DNA of 42,899 nt from Micromonospora solifontis (GCF_003725545.1 NZ_RJLN01000047.1:1-42899), one strand, 5' to 3'. Positions 23,641 through 32,588 are shown, numbered from the stretch's first letter. A program made the numbers and translations. The notes: a model not told the origin generated them from the letters alone.

Positions 23641-23653
23641 TAGGCTCGGCGGG
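23641..23653 (+). promoter_or_regulatory. -10 box of methyltransferase gene, leaderless arrangement
   Basis: TAGGCT (23641-23646) lies 7 nt before GTG 23654. No Shine-Dalgarno site is present. Confidence 0.55.
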
Positions 23654-24385
23654 GTGGAGCAGACCCGAACCCTGACCCCCCGTACCGCCGTGATCTGGTC
23701 GGTGCTCCGCGCCGAGCTGGATCGGCGGGCCGGCACGCAGCTCACCGTGCTCGACGTCGGCGGCGGGACCGGCGGCTTCGCCGTCCCGCTCGCCGAGGCC
23801 GGCCACCGGGTCACGGTGGTCGACGCCAGCCCCGACGCGCTCGCCGCGTTGACCCGCCGGGCCGCCGAGGCCGGCGTCGCCGACCGGGTACGCGCGGTGC
23901 AGGGCGACGGGGACGCGCTCGCCGGGCTGGTCGAGCCGGCCACCGTGGACCTGGTCCTCTGCCACTCGGTGCTGGAGGTGGTCGACGACCCGGCCCCGGT
24001 GGTGGCCGCGCTGGTCGCCGCCCTGCGCCCCGGCGGCGCGGCCAGCGTCCTGGTCGCCGGCCGGGCCGCCGCCGTGCTCACCCGGGCGATGAACGGCCAC
24101 CTCGACGTCGCCGCCGCGCTGGCCGCCGATCCGGACGGCAGCGCCGGCCCGCGCGACACGCTGCGCCGGCGGTACGACGCCGAGGGCGTCGCCGCGCTGC
24201 TCACCGCCGCCGGGCTCGCCGTCGAGGAGATCCACGGGGTACGCGTGCTGGCCGACCTGCTCCCCGCCGCCGTGGCCGACGGCCAGCCGGCCGCCCTCGT
24301 CGAGTTGGAACGGGCCCTGGCCGCCCGGCCGCCGTACCGGGACCTCGCCGCCCAGCTGCACCTGTTCGCCCGCCGCCCGGCATGA
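23654..24385 (+). CDS. class I SAM-dependent methyltransferase
   Basis: 243 residues. Motif I is VLDVGGGTGGFAVPLAEAGH (residues about 31-50), the acidic end of strand 2 is VTVVDASPDAL, and VDLVLCHSVLEVVDD is the motif with the strand-4 region. The substrate is unknown. GTG 23654 follows a -10 box, consistent with a leaderless mRNA; the frame continuing upstream to 23408 overlaps the small protein gene and is rejected. The stop overlaps the ATG of the phosphodiesterase gene (ATGA), so the two are made together, in a two-gene unit just before dinB. Confidence 0.87.
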   Translation: MEQTRTLTPRTAVIWSVLRAELDRRAGTQLTVLDVGGGTGGFAVPLAEAGHRVTVVDASPDALAALTRRAAEAGVADRVRAVQGDGDALAGLVEPATVDLVLCHSVLEVVDDPAPVVAALVAALRPGGAASVLVAGRAAAVLTRAMNGHLDVAAALAADPDGSAGPRDTLRRRYDAEGVAALLTAAGLAVEEIHGVRVLADLLPAAVADGQPAALVELERALAARPPYRDLAAQLHLFARRPA

Positions 24386-25545
24386 CCGGCCCGGCGGTGG
24401 GTCCGCTCGACCCGGTCGCGCCCCGCTACGGCGGCGGCAGCCTCGCCGACGTGCTGCCCAGCGCCTGCGCGCTGCTCGGCGTGCCCGGCGCGGTCGACCT
24501 GCTCGGCCTGGCCCCCCGGTTGGCCGGGGTACGCCGGCTCGCCGTGCTGCTGGTCGACGGCCTCGGCTGGTACCAGATCCCGACCGCCGCGCCGTACGCC
24601 CCGACGCTGGCCGGGCTGACCGCCGCGGCCGGTGTCCCGCTCACCGCCGGCTTCCCGTCGACGACCCCGACCAGCCTGGTCAGCCTCGGCACCGGGGCCG
24701 CCTCCGGCGCGCACGGGGTGCTCGGCTTCACCGTCCGGGTCCCCGGGACCGACCGGGTGCTCAGCCACATCGAGTGGGGCGGCGACCCGGAGCCGCTGCG
24801 CTGGCAGCCCGTCCCCACCTGGTACGAGCGGGCCCGCGCCGCCGGGGTCGCGGTGACCGTGGTCAGCCGCCCCGAGTACGCCGGCAGCGGCCTCACCCTC
24901 GCCGCCAACCGGGGCGGCGACTACCGGGGCGCGTCCGGCGTGGACGCCCTCGCCGCGCGGATGCTCACCGCCCTCGCGGCCGGCGCCGGGCCGGCCCTGG
25001 TCTCCGGCTACCACCCCGACCTGGACCAGCGGGGGCACGTCAGCGGCGTCGACTCGGTGCCGTGGCGGCTCGCCGCCGCCGACGTCGACCGGCTGCTCGC
25101 CCGGCTGGTCGACGGGCTGCCGCCGGACGCCGCGCTGCTGGTCACCGCCGATCACGGCCAGCTCAACGTGCCCGACGGGCACCGGATCGACCTGGACACC
25201 GATCCCCGGCTGCGGGCCGGCGTCCGGGTGGTCGCCGGCGAGCCCCGGGTCCGCTACCTGCATGTCGAGCCCGGCGCCACGGCCGACGTGGTGGCCGCCT
25301 GGTCGGCGGTGCTGGGCGACGCGGCCCGGGTGGGCACCCGCGAGGAGGCGGTGGCCACCGGCTGGTTCGGGCCGGTGCCCGAGGAGCACCTGGGCCGGAT
25401 CGGCGACGTGGTGGTGATCTGCCGGGGCACGTACGCCGTGGTGGCCACCCGGTCGGAGAAGCCCGTGGTGTCGCGGCTGGTGGCGTACCACGGCGCCGAC
25501 ACCGCCGCCGAGATGATCATCCCGCTGCTGGTGGTGCGGGGCTGA
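24382..25545 (+). CDS. alkaline phosphatase superfamily nucleotide pyrophosphatase/phosphodiesterase
   Basis: 387 residues. Metal and nucleophile motifs of type I phosphodiesterases are visible: LLVDGLGWYQ (first Asp), FPSTTPTSLVSLGTG with the nucleophile Thr, GYHPDLDQRGHVSG (Asp and His), TADHGQLNVP (Asp-His) and LVAYHGAD near the end as the last His. No signal peptide is seen, so a cytosolic enzyme is likely. Substrate could be a nucleotide or phospholipid-type diester. ATG 24382 overlaps the methyltransferase stop by 4 nt. Confidence 0.87.
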   Translation: MTGPAVGPLDPVAPRYGGGSLADVLPSACALLGVPGAVDLLGLAPRLAGVRRLAVLLVDGLGWYQIPTAAPYAPTLAGLTAAAGVPLTAGFPSTTPTSLVSLGTGAASGAHGVLGFTVRVPGTDRVLSHIEWGGDPEPLRWQPVPTWYERARAAGVAVTVVSRPEYAGSGLTLAANRGGDYRGASGVDALAARMLTALAAGAGPALVSGYHPDLDQRGHVSGVDSVPWRLAAADVDRLLARLVDGLPPDAALLVTADHGQLNVPDGHRIDLDTDPRLRAGVRVVAGEPRVRYLHVEPGATADVVAAWSAVLGDAARVGTREEAVATGWFGPVPEEHLGRIGDVVVICRGTYAVVATRSEKPVVSRLVAYHGADTAAEMIIPLLVVRG

Positions 25546-25571
25546 CCGGCCGGCGTGTCGGACCCGGCGGC

Positions 25572-25583
25572 TAGCCTGCGGGC
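25572..25583 (+). promoter_or_regulatory. dinB -10 box, leaderless arrangement
   Basis: TAGCCT (25572-25577) is 6 nt before ATG 25584. I find no LexA box in the 38-bp gap or close upstream, so this dinB is probably not under direct SOS control. Confidence 0.6.
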
Positions 25584-26843
25584 ATGGGCCGCAGCCAGTC
25601 GTTGCCCCGGGGCGGTGATCCGCGCTTCGGGCCGGACGCCGACGACACCGGCTGCCCGATCCTGCACGTCGACATGGACGCCTTCTTCGCCTCGGTCGAG
25701 GTGCGCCGCCGTCCCGAGCTGCGCGGCAGGCCGGTGGTGGTGGGTGGGATCGGGCCCCGCGGGGTGGTCAGCTCGGCGAGCTACGAGGCCCGCCGCTACG
25801 GCGTCCGCAGCGCCATGCCCACCGCCCGGGCGCGGGCGCTCTGCCCGGACGCGGTCTACCTGCCGCCCGACTTCAGCCAGTATTCCGCGGCGTCCCGGGC
25901 GGTCATGCGGATCTTCCGGGACGTCACCCCGCTGGTCGAGCCGCTGTCGCTGGACGAGGCGTTCCTCGACGTGGCCGGTGCCCGGAAGCTGTTCGGCCCG
26001 CCCGCGCGGATCGCCCGGCTGATCCGCCGCCGGGTCGCCGAGGAACAGCAGCTGACCTGCTCGGTCGGGGTGGGGCCGAGCAAGTTCGTGGCCAAGCTCG
26101 GCTCGACCCGGGCCAAGCCGGACGGCCTGCTGGTGGTGCCCGCCGCCCGGGTGCTCGAGTTCCTGCACCCGCTGCCGGTCGACGCGCTCTGGGGGGTGGG
26201 GGAGCGTTCCGCCGAGGCGTTGCGCCGGCTCGGCCTGCACACCGTCGGCGCCCTGGCCGAGGCGCCGCTCGGCCTGCTCCGCCGGGCCGTCGGCGAGGCC
26301 GCCGCGGCCCACCTGCACGAGCTGTCCTGGGGGCGGGACCCGCGCCGGGTCTCCCCGGAGCAGGTGGAGAAGTCGATCGGCGCGGAGGTGACCTTCGACG
26401 CCGACGTGACCGACCCGGCGGAGATCCGCCGGGCCCTGCTGGCCCTCGCCGAGAAGGTCGGCGCCCGGCTGCGTGCCGCCGGGCAGGTGGGGCGGACCGT
26501 GTCGCTCAAGGTCCGGCTGGCCGACTTCCGCACCGTCAACCGGTCGCGCACCCTCGCCGTGCCCACCGACACCGCACGGGAGATGTTCGACACGTCCTGG
26601 GCCCTCTGGACCGTGCTGGCCCCCGGTGAGCCGGTGCGCCTGGTCGGCGTACGCATGGAGGGGCTGGCCGCCGCGCAGGAGACGCCGCGTCAGCTCACCC
26701 TCGGCGAGCCGGAGCGCGGCTGGCGGGAGGCGGAGGCGGCGGCGGACGCGGCGGCCGCCCGATTCGGGCGTTCCGTCATAGGTCCGGCCAGCCTTCTCGG
26801 GAAGCGTGATCCCCGGCGAGTCGAAAAACCACCCCGGCCGTAG
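25584..26843 (+). CDS. dinB: DNA polymerase IV (DinB, Y-family)
   Basis: 419 residues, translesion polymerase. Catalytic residues are present: HVDMDAFFASVE at about residues 29-40 and SLDEAFLDV at about 122-130, in contrast to ImuB in the same window. TCSVGVGPSKFVAKLGS and the helix-hairpin-helix LWGVGERSAEALRRLGLHTVGAL follow. QLTLGEP near residue 370 is a beta-clamp-binding motif. ATG 25584 is directly behind a -10 box. The C-terminal 50 residues are Ala/Glu/Arg-rich. It is probably monocistronic, followed by its own gap to the DUF3040 gene. Confidence 0.95.
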   Translation: MGRSQSLPRGGDPRFGPDADDTGCPILHVDMDAFFASVEVRRRPELRGRPVVVGGIGPRGVVSSASYEARRYGVRSAMPTARARALCPDAVYLPPDFSQYSAASRAVMRIFRDVTPLVEPLSLDEAFLDVAGARKLFGPPARIARLIRRRVAEEQQLTCSVGVGPSKFVAKLGSTRAKPDGLLVVPAARVLEFLHPLPVDALWGVGERSAEALRRLGLHTVGALAEAPLGLLRRAVGEAAAAHLHELSWGRDPRRVSPEQVEKSIGAEVTFDADVTDPAEIRRALLALAEKVGARLRAAGQVGRTVSLKVRLADFRTVNRSRTLAVPTDTAREMFDTSWALWTVLAPGEPVRLVGVRMEGLAAAQETPRQLTLGEPERGWREAEAAADAAAARFGRSVIGPASLLGKRDPRRVEKPPRP

Positions 26844-26853
26844 GTCGTCCCGC

Positions 26854-26907
26854 TTTCCGACGCGCGAGCCCCCTCGTAGACTTGACGGCAAGCAGCCGGT
26901 TGGCTGC
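26854..26907 (+). promoter_or_regulatory. DUF3040 gene promoter and leader hairpin
   Basis: TTTCCG (26854-26859) and TAGACT (26877-26882) are spaced by 17 bp, with transcription expected near 26889. GCAGCC (26892-26897) and GGCTGC (26902-26907) form a 6-bp stem with GGTT loop at the start of a roughly 70-nt leader. Confidence 0.5.
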
Positions 26908-26958
26908 CACGGTCTGTCGGCCCGCCCGGGTCGACCCACCTGACCGGGGAGGAGTGCC

Positions 26959-27351
26959 GTGCCGCTCTCGGAGCACGAGCAGCGGCTGTTCGAGCAGATC
27001 GAGCGGTCGCTTGCCGAGGACCCCAAATTCGCCTCGGCCGTGCGCGCCAGCGACCCGCGTTTCCACGCGCGGCGTCGCGTGCTCGTCGCTGCCGGCGTGG
27101 TCATCGTTGGTCTGGCCCTGCTGATCTACGGTGCCGTGATCAAAACGACCCCGGTGGCCGTGGCGGGCTTCGTCGTCATGCTGGCCTCACTGGGCTACGC
27201 GGTGCAGTCGCACCGCCGCTCCCAGTCGCCCGACCTGCACGTGGTGGGTGGCACGACCAGCCGTCGGACCCGCGGCCGGAGCAGCCGGCGGGGTTCCTTC
27301 CTCGACCGGATGGAGGACCGCTGGCGGCAGCGCCCCGAGGGGCACCGCTGA
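26959..27351 (+). CDS. DUF3040 small membrane protein
   Basis: 130 residues. The N-terminus MPLSEHEQRLFEQIERSL followed by DPKFASAVRASDPR is the DUF3040 signature. Two membrane helices follow (about 41-60 and 64-82), then an Arg/Ser-rich cytosolic tail. DUF3040 genes are common near the division cluster in Actinobacteria; function is not established. GTG 26959 follows GGGGAGGAG. The 285-bp gap downstream holds a palindromic repeat and a large terminator-like hairpin. Confidence 0.88.
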   Translation: MPLSEHEQRLFEQIERSLAEDPKFASAVRASDPRFHARRRVLVAAGVVIVGLALLIYGAVIKTTPVAVAGFVVMLASLGYAVQSHRRSQSPDLHVVGGTTSRRTRGRSSRRGSFLDRMEDRWRQRPEGHR

Positions 27352-27459
27352 CCGCGCCCCGCCCCTGACCGCGCCGGTCGCGCGCGCCCGCCGGTCGTGT
27401 TTCGGGTACCCCCCACCGCGCCCCGACCCTTCGCGGTGCCCGTCCAGTCGACGGCCCGC

Positions 27460-27520
27460 CAAGATCATGCTCGATCCGGGAAGTAGTGGCATCGGCACCT
27501 GCCGGGAACCACTACTTCCC
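27460..27520. repeat. palindromic intergenic repeat, copy B
   Basis: GGGAAGTAGTGG (27478-27489) and CCACTACTTCCC (27509-27520) are perfect 12-bp arms around a 19-nt loop, preceded by CAAGATCATGCTCGATCC. It is the better-preserved relative of copy A at 8348-8406. It lies between the convergent DUF3040 and transglutaminase genes. Confidence 0.75.
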
Positions 27521-27592
27521 TGATTTTGTGCGCAGCCCCCAGAGCGTCGCCGCCTCGACGGGGGCCCTGGAACACCCACCGAGGGCGCGGGT

Positions 27593-27632
27593 CCGCCCGT
27601 CCGCCGGCGGGGGAGCGCCGACGGACGGGCGG
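27593..27632. terminator. large hairpin after the transglutaminase operon
   Basis: CCGCCCGTCCG (27593-27603) pairs with CGGACGGGCGG (27622-27632); after one mismatch the stem continues with 5 more pairs. It starts 4 bp past the transglutaminase stop. There is no U-tract; it could act as a terminator in both directions. Confidence 0.6.
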
Positions 27633-27636
27633 AGGA

Positions 27637-30105
27637 TCACCGGGCCGGACGGCCCGCCAGGAGGCGACGCGGATTCCAGCGCAGCAGCCGGTCGCGCAGC
27701 CGCCCGGTGGTGGTGACCAGCCGGGTGGACCGGTCCGCCACCGCGGTCCGCCAGCGCAGCAGCACCGACGGCGGCAGCACGGTCGCCATGATCCGGGTAC
27801 GCCGGTCGGCCCGGGCGGCCAGCGTGCTGCGTACCGCCCGCAGGGCCGGGTGCAGCGCCTCGCCGGTGAGGGGGTCCCGCGCGTACCGGGCCCGCTCCTC
27901 CGCCCGGCCGAGCAGCCGCACCCCGGTCACCGCCCCGGTGTCCTCGGCGAGGCTCTCCCGGGCCAGCCGCTCCGCGGTGGCGCGGGGGGTCTCCGTCCGG
28001 TCGACGCGCACCTCGTAGTCCACCAGCGTGTCGAGCAGCTCGTCCCAGGCCGCGTGGGCGTCGGCCCGGGCCCGCTCGGCGTCCACCCCGACCGTGACCT
28101 CCCGGGTGCCGCCCCGGGGACCGGGCACGGCGCCGAGCACGGTGGCCGCCGGCGTGACCGCCCGGGCCCGCCGGCGCCGCCGCAGCGCCGACCGGCGTAC
28201 CGCGGGCACCGCGAGCAGCGCCAGCAGCGCGAGCGCGCCGCCGAGCCACCACGGCCAGACCGGCGACTGCTGGTTCGGGCCGCCCGCGCCGACGTTCAGG
28301 CCCTGGTCCGGGTCCTTCTCGTGGGGGTCCCGCTGGTTCGGGCCGGTGGACGGGTCGGTCGCACCCCCGGTGGGACCCACCCCCGGCGCCGACGGGGTGT
28401 CCTCCACGGCGTTGGTGTCCGGCGCCCAGGCCGAGTGGACCGAGCCCGGGATGGCCGCCGCCGGGGTGGCGTCGAACGGCACCCAGCCGATCCCGCCGAA
28501 GTAGACCTCGGTCCAGGCGTGCAGGTTCCGGTTGGTGAGCACGTAGGTGTCACCGTCGGAGTTGCTGCCGTTGGTGAAGCCGAACGCCACCCGGGCCGGG
28601 ATGCCGGCGGCCCGGACCAGCCAGGCCAGCGCGGCGGCGTACTGCTGGCAGAAGCCGACCTTGGTGGCCAGGAAGTCGGTGATGTCGTCGCCGCTGGTGC
28701 CCCCCTTGGTGGAGAGCGAGTACGTGAAGCCGTTCTCCACCGAGAAGTAGTTGTAGATCGCCCGGACCTTGTCGTAGTCGTTCTGCCGGTCCTTGACCAG
28801 CTGGGCGACCAGCTTGTCGACCGCCTGCACCGACGGCGTGACGGTCTGCCCGCGCAGCACCGGGTCGTCGGCGGGCAGGGACGGCGCCGCGCGCAGCACC
28901 GCGGGGCTGTACGTCGAGCGGACGTAGTCGAACGCGTAGCGCTTGCCCCGGGAGTTCTCCCGGTTGGAGAAGATGATCTGCAGGTTCGGGTCGTAGAACC
29001 AGCTGCCGCTGAGGTCCTCGGTCTTCACCGGCTCGGCGTAGACCGGCAGCAGCGGCATGTTGAGGTTCTTGGTCACCTCGACGGTGGCCCGGTAGCGCCG
29101 CTGCTCGATGCCCCGCCCGCCGCGCTCGGTCGGATCAGGCAGGTTCCGGGTGACCGACCGTCCGTTGGGGACGCGGACCCGGAAGCCGTCCGGACGCAGC
29201 TCGTCGGCCACCCCGAACCGCAGGTAGAACGGCGCCGGCTCGTTGGTGGTCACCTTGACCAGCTCGGTCACCTCGGACTGGCTGAGCTGGCCGCTGAGCG
29301 CGGCGAACAGGTCGATCCGTCCCGGGCTGCCGCCCTGCCCCGGCCGGCCGGTGCCGTCGCCGGTGCCGTTGGCGACCGTGTTCATCAGCCCACCGGTCAT
29401 CCCGGGCACGGCCAGTGGCACCGCCACGGCGACAGCCACCCCGACCACGGCCAGCCGGCGGCCCGCCGCGGCCAGCGGCGACGCCTCCCAGACGTCCACA
29501 TCGCGGCCCTCGCCGGTGAACCGGCGACCGAACCGGCGGACCCGGTCCACGTTGTCGGTGACCAGCAGCCACAGGTAGCCGGCGGCGCCCACCACGAACG
29601 GGGTGGCCGGGACGCTGTCCACGTAGACCGCCACCGGCACCGAGTAGATCGCCAGCATGGGCAGGCCGGCCAGCGCCGGGCGACGCAGCCCGACGGTCAG
29701 CACGTCCACCACCACCGCCACGCCACCGATGCCGAGCACGGTGAGGAAGAGCAGCGAGTCGACGTCCGGAACCTCCACCCCGTACGAGCGCATGTCCTGC
29801 ACGGAGTCGCCGAGCAGCTCGGCGAAATGGGCGAAGGTCGCCGGGGTCGGCACGAACGCCAGCAGCTCGGCGCCGCCGGGGAAGATCCAGGTCAGGCCGA
29901 GCGTGAGGCCGGCCAGCATGGCGAGGACCTGGCCCCACAGGGGCGCGCGGACGAGCCGGCTGAGCGCGGCGGCGCCGGCCACCACCGCGACCACGATGGC
30001 CGCCTCGATCAGCCAGGTCCAGCGCTGGAAGATCGCCGACAGCGGTGCCGCGGCCAGCAGGGTCGCCGCCGCGGCGACGAAACCGAGGTTGCGGTGCGCG
30101 GTCAC
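27637..30105 (-). CDS. TgpA-like transglutaminase membrane protein
   Basis: 822 residues. Several N-terminal membrane helices (about residues 5-230), a large extracytoplasmic domain, one more helix (about 620-640, WPWWLGGALALLALLAV) and a cytosolic C-terminal DUF4129-like helical part. The transglutaminase core has the catalytic triad Cys486 (VGFCQQYAAALAWLVRAAGIP), His529 (NLHAWTEVYF) and Asp545 (FDATP). A Pro/Gly/Asp-rich linker joins it to the last helix. GTG 30105 follows a GGAAGGGTGG site, 16 nt after the DUF58 stop. Proteins of this kind form operons with MoxR and DUF58 genes and act at the cell envelope; substrate unknown. Confidence 0.9.
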   Translation of the reverse strand: MTAHRNLGFVAAAATLLAAAPLSAIFQRWTWLIEAAIVVAVVAGAAALSRLVRAPLWGQVLAMLAGLTLGLTWIFPGGAELLAFVPTPATFAHFAELLGDSVQDMRSYGVEVPDVDSLLFLTVLGIGGVAVVVDVLTVGLRRPALAGLPMLAIYSVPVAVYVDSVPATPFVVGAAGYLWLLVTDNVDRVRRFGRRFTGEGRDVDVWEASPLAAAGRRLAVVGVAVAVAVPLAVPGMTGGLMNTVANGTGDGTGRPGQGGSPGRIDLFAALSGQLSQSEVTELVKVTTNEPAPFYLRFGVADELRPDGFRVRVPNGRSVTRNLPDPTERGGRGIEQRRYRATVEVTKNLNMPLLPVYAEPVKTEDLSGSWFYDPNLQIIFSNRENSRGKRYAFDYVRSTYSPAVLRAAPSLPADDPVLRGQTVTPSVQAVDKLVAQLVKDRQNDYDKVRAIYNYFSVENGFTYSLSTKGGTSGDDITDFLATKVGFCQQYAAALAWLVRAAGIPARVAFGFTNGSNSDGDTYVLTNRNLHAWTEVYFGGIGWVPFDATPAAAIPGSVHSAWAPDTNAVEDTPSAPGVGPTGGATDPSTGPNQRDPHEKDPDQGLNVGAGGPNQQSPVWPWWLGGALALLALLAVPAVRRSALRRRRRARAVTPAATVLGAVPGPRGGTREVTVGVDAERARADAHAAWDELLDTLVDYEVRVDRTETPRATAERLARESLAEDTGAVTGVRLLGRAEERARYARDPLTGEALHPALRAVRSTLAARADRRTRIMATVLPPSVLLRWRTAVADRSTRLVTTTGRLRDRLLRWNPRRLLAGRPAR

Positions 30106-30121
30106 GGGTCCACCCTTCCGG

Positions 30122-31420
30122 TCATCGCATGCCTCCGGCGACCGTCTCGGCCATGGCCGCGCGCAGCGCGAAGCCCTGCGAGCCGCGGCCCGCCTGCGGC
30201 CAGAGCACCGGCAGCCGGTTGCCGTGCTCCACCCCGATCACCCGCCAGCCGCTCTGCAGCAGCGCGAGCGCGGCGGCGGCGTGGGCGTGCTCCGCCTCGG
30301 CCCGGGCCTTCGCCGGAAGGTTGAGCCAGGTGGTGCTGTCCAGCAGGAAGCCCACACAGGTGGCGCCGTTGCCGCGCAGCCCGGCCAGCAGTTCGGCCTC
30401 GGCGGTGTTCAGCGCGCCGAACAGCGCGATGATCAGGCCACCGTCGGCCCGCTGCCGGACCTGCTGCACCAGCGAGGTGATGTCACCGCGCTTGTCCAGG
30501 TGCACCTGGGCGAGGTGGTCGAGGAGCAGGCCCTCGCCGCCCGCCTCGGTGGCGTCCACGTCCGCCCCGTCGCCGGTGACCAGGCGCAGCTTGTAGCCGG
30601 CCTGCCGCAGGTGCACGGCGATGCTCGCGGCGGCCGAGACCGCCCACTCGAAGCTCGCGGTCGGGCCGTCGCCCCGGTGGCCGTACGCCCGGGTGTCCAG
30701 CAGGACCGTGGCCCGGCTCTCCCAGGGCTGCTCCTCCCGGCGCACCATCAGCTCCCCGGTGCGGGCGGTCGACTTCCAGTGCACCCGGCGCAGGTCGTCG
30801 CCCATCCGGTACTCCCGGGTGGCGGCGTCGTCCTCGCCGTGCACCGCCACCGAACGGGCCCGGCTGTCGCCGCTGCCCGCGTACTCACCGGGGAGGCGGA
30901 CCGACGGCAGCGGGGTGACCTGCGGGATCACGGTGAGGTGGTCGGTGCTGGGGAAGGCCCGGCTCAGCTCGCACAGCCCGAACGGGTCGGTCAGCCGGAT
31001 CACCAGCGGACCCACCTCGTACCGGCCGCGCACGTCGGCCCGGACGGTGTACGCCACCGAGCTGGCCTGGTGCGCGCCGAGCCGCTCCAGCACCACCCGC
31101 GGCCGGCTGCCCAGCGCGTACGGCAGCCGGTCCTCCAGCAGCAGGGTGCCGGTGGGCAGGCGGGACAGGTTCTGCAGCCGCAGCACCACCCGGGAGCTGG
31201 CGCCCACCGGCACCCGGTGCGGTTCGAGCGACCGGTTGCAGGCGAGCTTGTAGCGGCTGCGCCCGACGTAGGCCGCCGCGAGCAGCGGCAGGATGGCGAG
31301 CAGGACCGCCACCCGCAGCAGGTCCTTCTCGCCGAGGATCGCCGCGGAGATCGCGGCGGCGACCGCGGCCGCCAGGAAGGAGCGGCCCCGGGTGGTCAGC
31401 CCGCGCAGCCCGTCGCGCAC
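30122..31420 (-). CDS. DUF58 domain membrane protein
   Basis: 432 residues. Two adjacent N-terminal hydrophobic helices (about 13-45) are followed by a beta-rich segment and the DUF58 core, seen as EYRMGDDLRRVHWKSTARTGELMVRREE and a following von Willebrand A-like strand (ATVLLDTRA). DUF58 proteins accompany MoxR ATPases and are thought to be their membrane partners. GTG 31420 starts 1 nt after the moxR stop, indicating tight coupling. Confidence 0.9.
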   Translation of the reverse strand: MRDGLRGLTTRGRSFLAAAVAAAISAAILGEKDLLRVAVLLAILPLLAAAYVGRSRYKLACNRSLEPHRVPVGASSRVVLRLQNLSRLPTGTLLLEDRLPYALGSRPRVVLERLGAHQASSVAYTVRADVRGRYEVGPLVIRLTDPFGLCELSRAFPSTDHLTVIPQVTPLPSVRLPGEYAGSGDSRARSVAVHGEDDAATREYRMGDDLRRVHWKSTARTGELMVRREEQPWESRATVLLDTRAYGHRGDGPTASFEWAVSAAASIAVHLRQAGYKLRLVTGDGADVDATEAGGEGLLLDHLAQVHLDKRGDITSLVQQVRQRADGGLIIALFGALNTAEAELLAGLRGNGATCVGFLLDSTTWLNLPAKARAEAEHAHAAAALALLQSGWRVIGVEHGNRLPVLWPQAGRGSQGFALRAAMAETVAGGMR

Positions 31421-31421
31421 C

Positions 31422-32474
31422 TCACGGCCTCCGCGGCTCGTACGGTCCGCGCCCGTTGCCCGGGGCGGGCCGGGTGTCGTACGGCGAGCGCTTGCGGTCG
31501 TGCGGCAGCGGCAGCCGGTGCACCAGCTCGGCGACGATCGCGTCGGTGGTGCGGCGGGCGAGCTGGGCGTCGGCGGTCGGGATGATCCGGTGCGCCAGCA
31601 CCGGCACCGCGAGCGTCTGCAGGTCGTCCGGGAGGACGTAGTCCCGGCCCTCCAGGGCGGCCACCGCGCGGGCGGTGCGCAGCAGCTGGAGGGTGGCTCG
31701 CGGGGACGCGCCGAGCCGCAGGTCGGGCGCTTCCCGGGTGGCGGTGACCAGGTCGATCGCGTACTGCTTGACCGCGTCGGCGACGTGCACCTGGCGGACG
31801 TGGCCGATGAGCCGGCGGACGGTGGTCGCGTCGGAGACCGGACGCAGCTCGTGCAGCGGGTCGGCGGCTCCGTGCCCGTCCAGCATGGCCAGCTCGGCGC
31901 CGGCGTCCGGGTAGCCCATCGCGATCCGGGCGGTGAACCGGTCGCGCTGCGCCTCCGGCAGCGGGTACGTCCCCTCCATCTCGATCGGGTTCTGGGTCGC
32001 GATCACCATGAACGGGGTCTGCAGCTGGTAGGTCACCCCGTCGACGGTGACCTGCCGCTCCTCCATGCACTCCAGCAGCGCCGACTGGGTCTTCGGCGAG
32101 GCCCGGTTGATCTCGTCGCCGACCACCAGGTTGGCGAAGACCGCACCCGGCCGGAACTCGAAGTCGTGCGTCTCCTGGTTGTAGACGCTGACCCCGGTGA
32201 CGTCGCTGGGCAGCAGGTCGGGGGTGAACTGGATGCGGCGGACCGAGCAGTCGATCGAGCGCGCGAGGGCCTTGGCGAGTTTGGTCTTGCCGACGCCGGG
32301 TACATCCTCGATCAGCAGGTGACCCTCGGCGAGCAGGACGGCCAGGGCGAGCCGGACCGTGGCCGTCTTGCCCTCGATGACCTGCTCGATGTTGGCCACG
32401 ATGGCCTCGCTGGCGGCGCGGAACTCGTCGTGCGGCAGCAGACCGCCCACCTCGTCCCAGGTCTGTTGTGTCAC
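31422..32474 (-). CDS. MoxR-family AAA+ ATPase
   Basis: 350 residues. Walker A is IEDVPGVGKTKLAKALA, Walker B is LVVGDEINRASPKTQSALLECMEE, sensor 1 is VIATQNPIEMEGTYPLPEAQRDRF. The C-terminal lid domain follows. MoxR ATPases act as chaperones or assembly factors, usually with DUF58/vWA partners, as here. GTG 32474 is chosen for the strong AGGAGGAGG just upstream; the frame extending to 32573 lacks conserved sequence. First gene of the MoxR-DUF58-transglutaminase operon, divergent from leuS. Confidence 0.92.
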   Translation of the reverse strand: MTQQTWDEVGGLLPHDEFRAASEAIVANIEQVIEGKTATVRLALAVLLAEGHLLIEDVPGVGKTKLAKALARSIDCSVRRIQFTPDLLPSDVTGVSVYNQETHDFEFRPGAVFANLVVGDEINRASPKTQSALLECMEERQVTVDGVTYQLQTPFMVIATQNPIEMEGTYPLPEAQRDRFTARIAMGYPDAGAELAMLDGHGAADPLHELRPVSDATTVRRLIGHVRQVHVADAVKQYAIDLVTATREAPDLRLGASPRATLQLLRTARAVAALEGRDYVLPDDLQTLAVPVLAHRIIPTADAQLARRTTDAIVAELVHRLPLPHDRKRSPYDTRPAPGNGRGPYEPRRP

Positions 32475-32582
32475 GGGCCTCCTCCTCGTCGCCTGGACGG
32501 CAGCTCTGTATAGAGCACCTGGACCCGCCGTTGGGTTCGCGACGCCGAGCCTCGTCTGCCGCAGAAATCTCACTGGTCTCTC

Positions 32583-32588
32583 AGGCTA
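32583..32588 (-). promoter_or_regulatory. probable -10 box of the moxR operon
   Basis: On the minus strand this reads TAGCCT, giving a leader of about 100 nt before GTG 32474. The leader contains a small inverted repeat, GCTCT/AGAGC (32503-32516). Confidence 0.45.
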
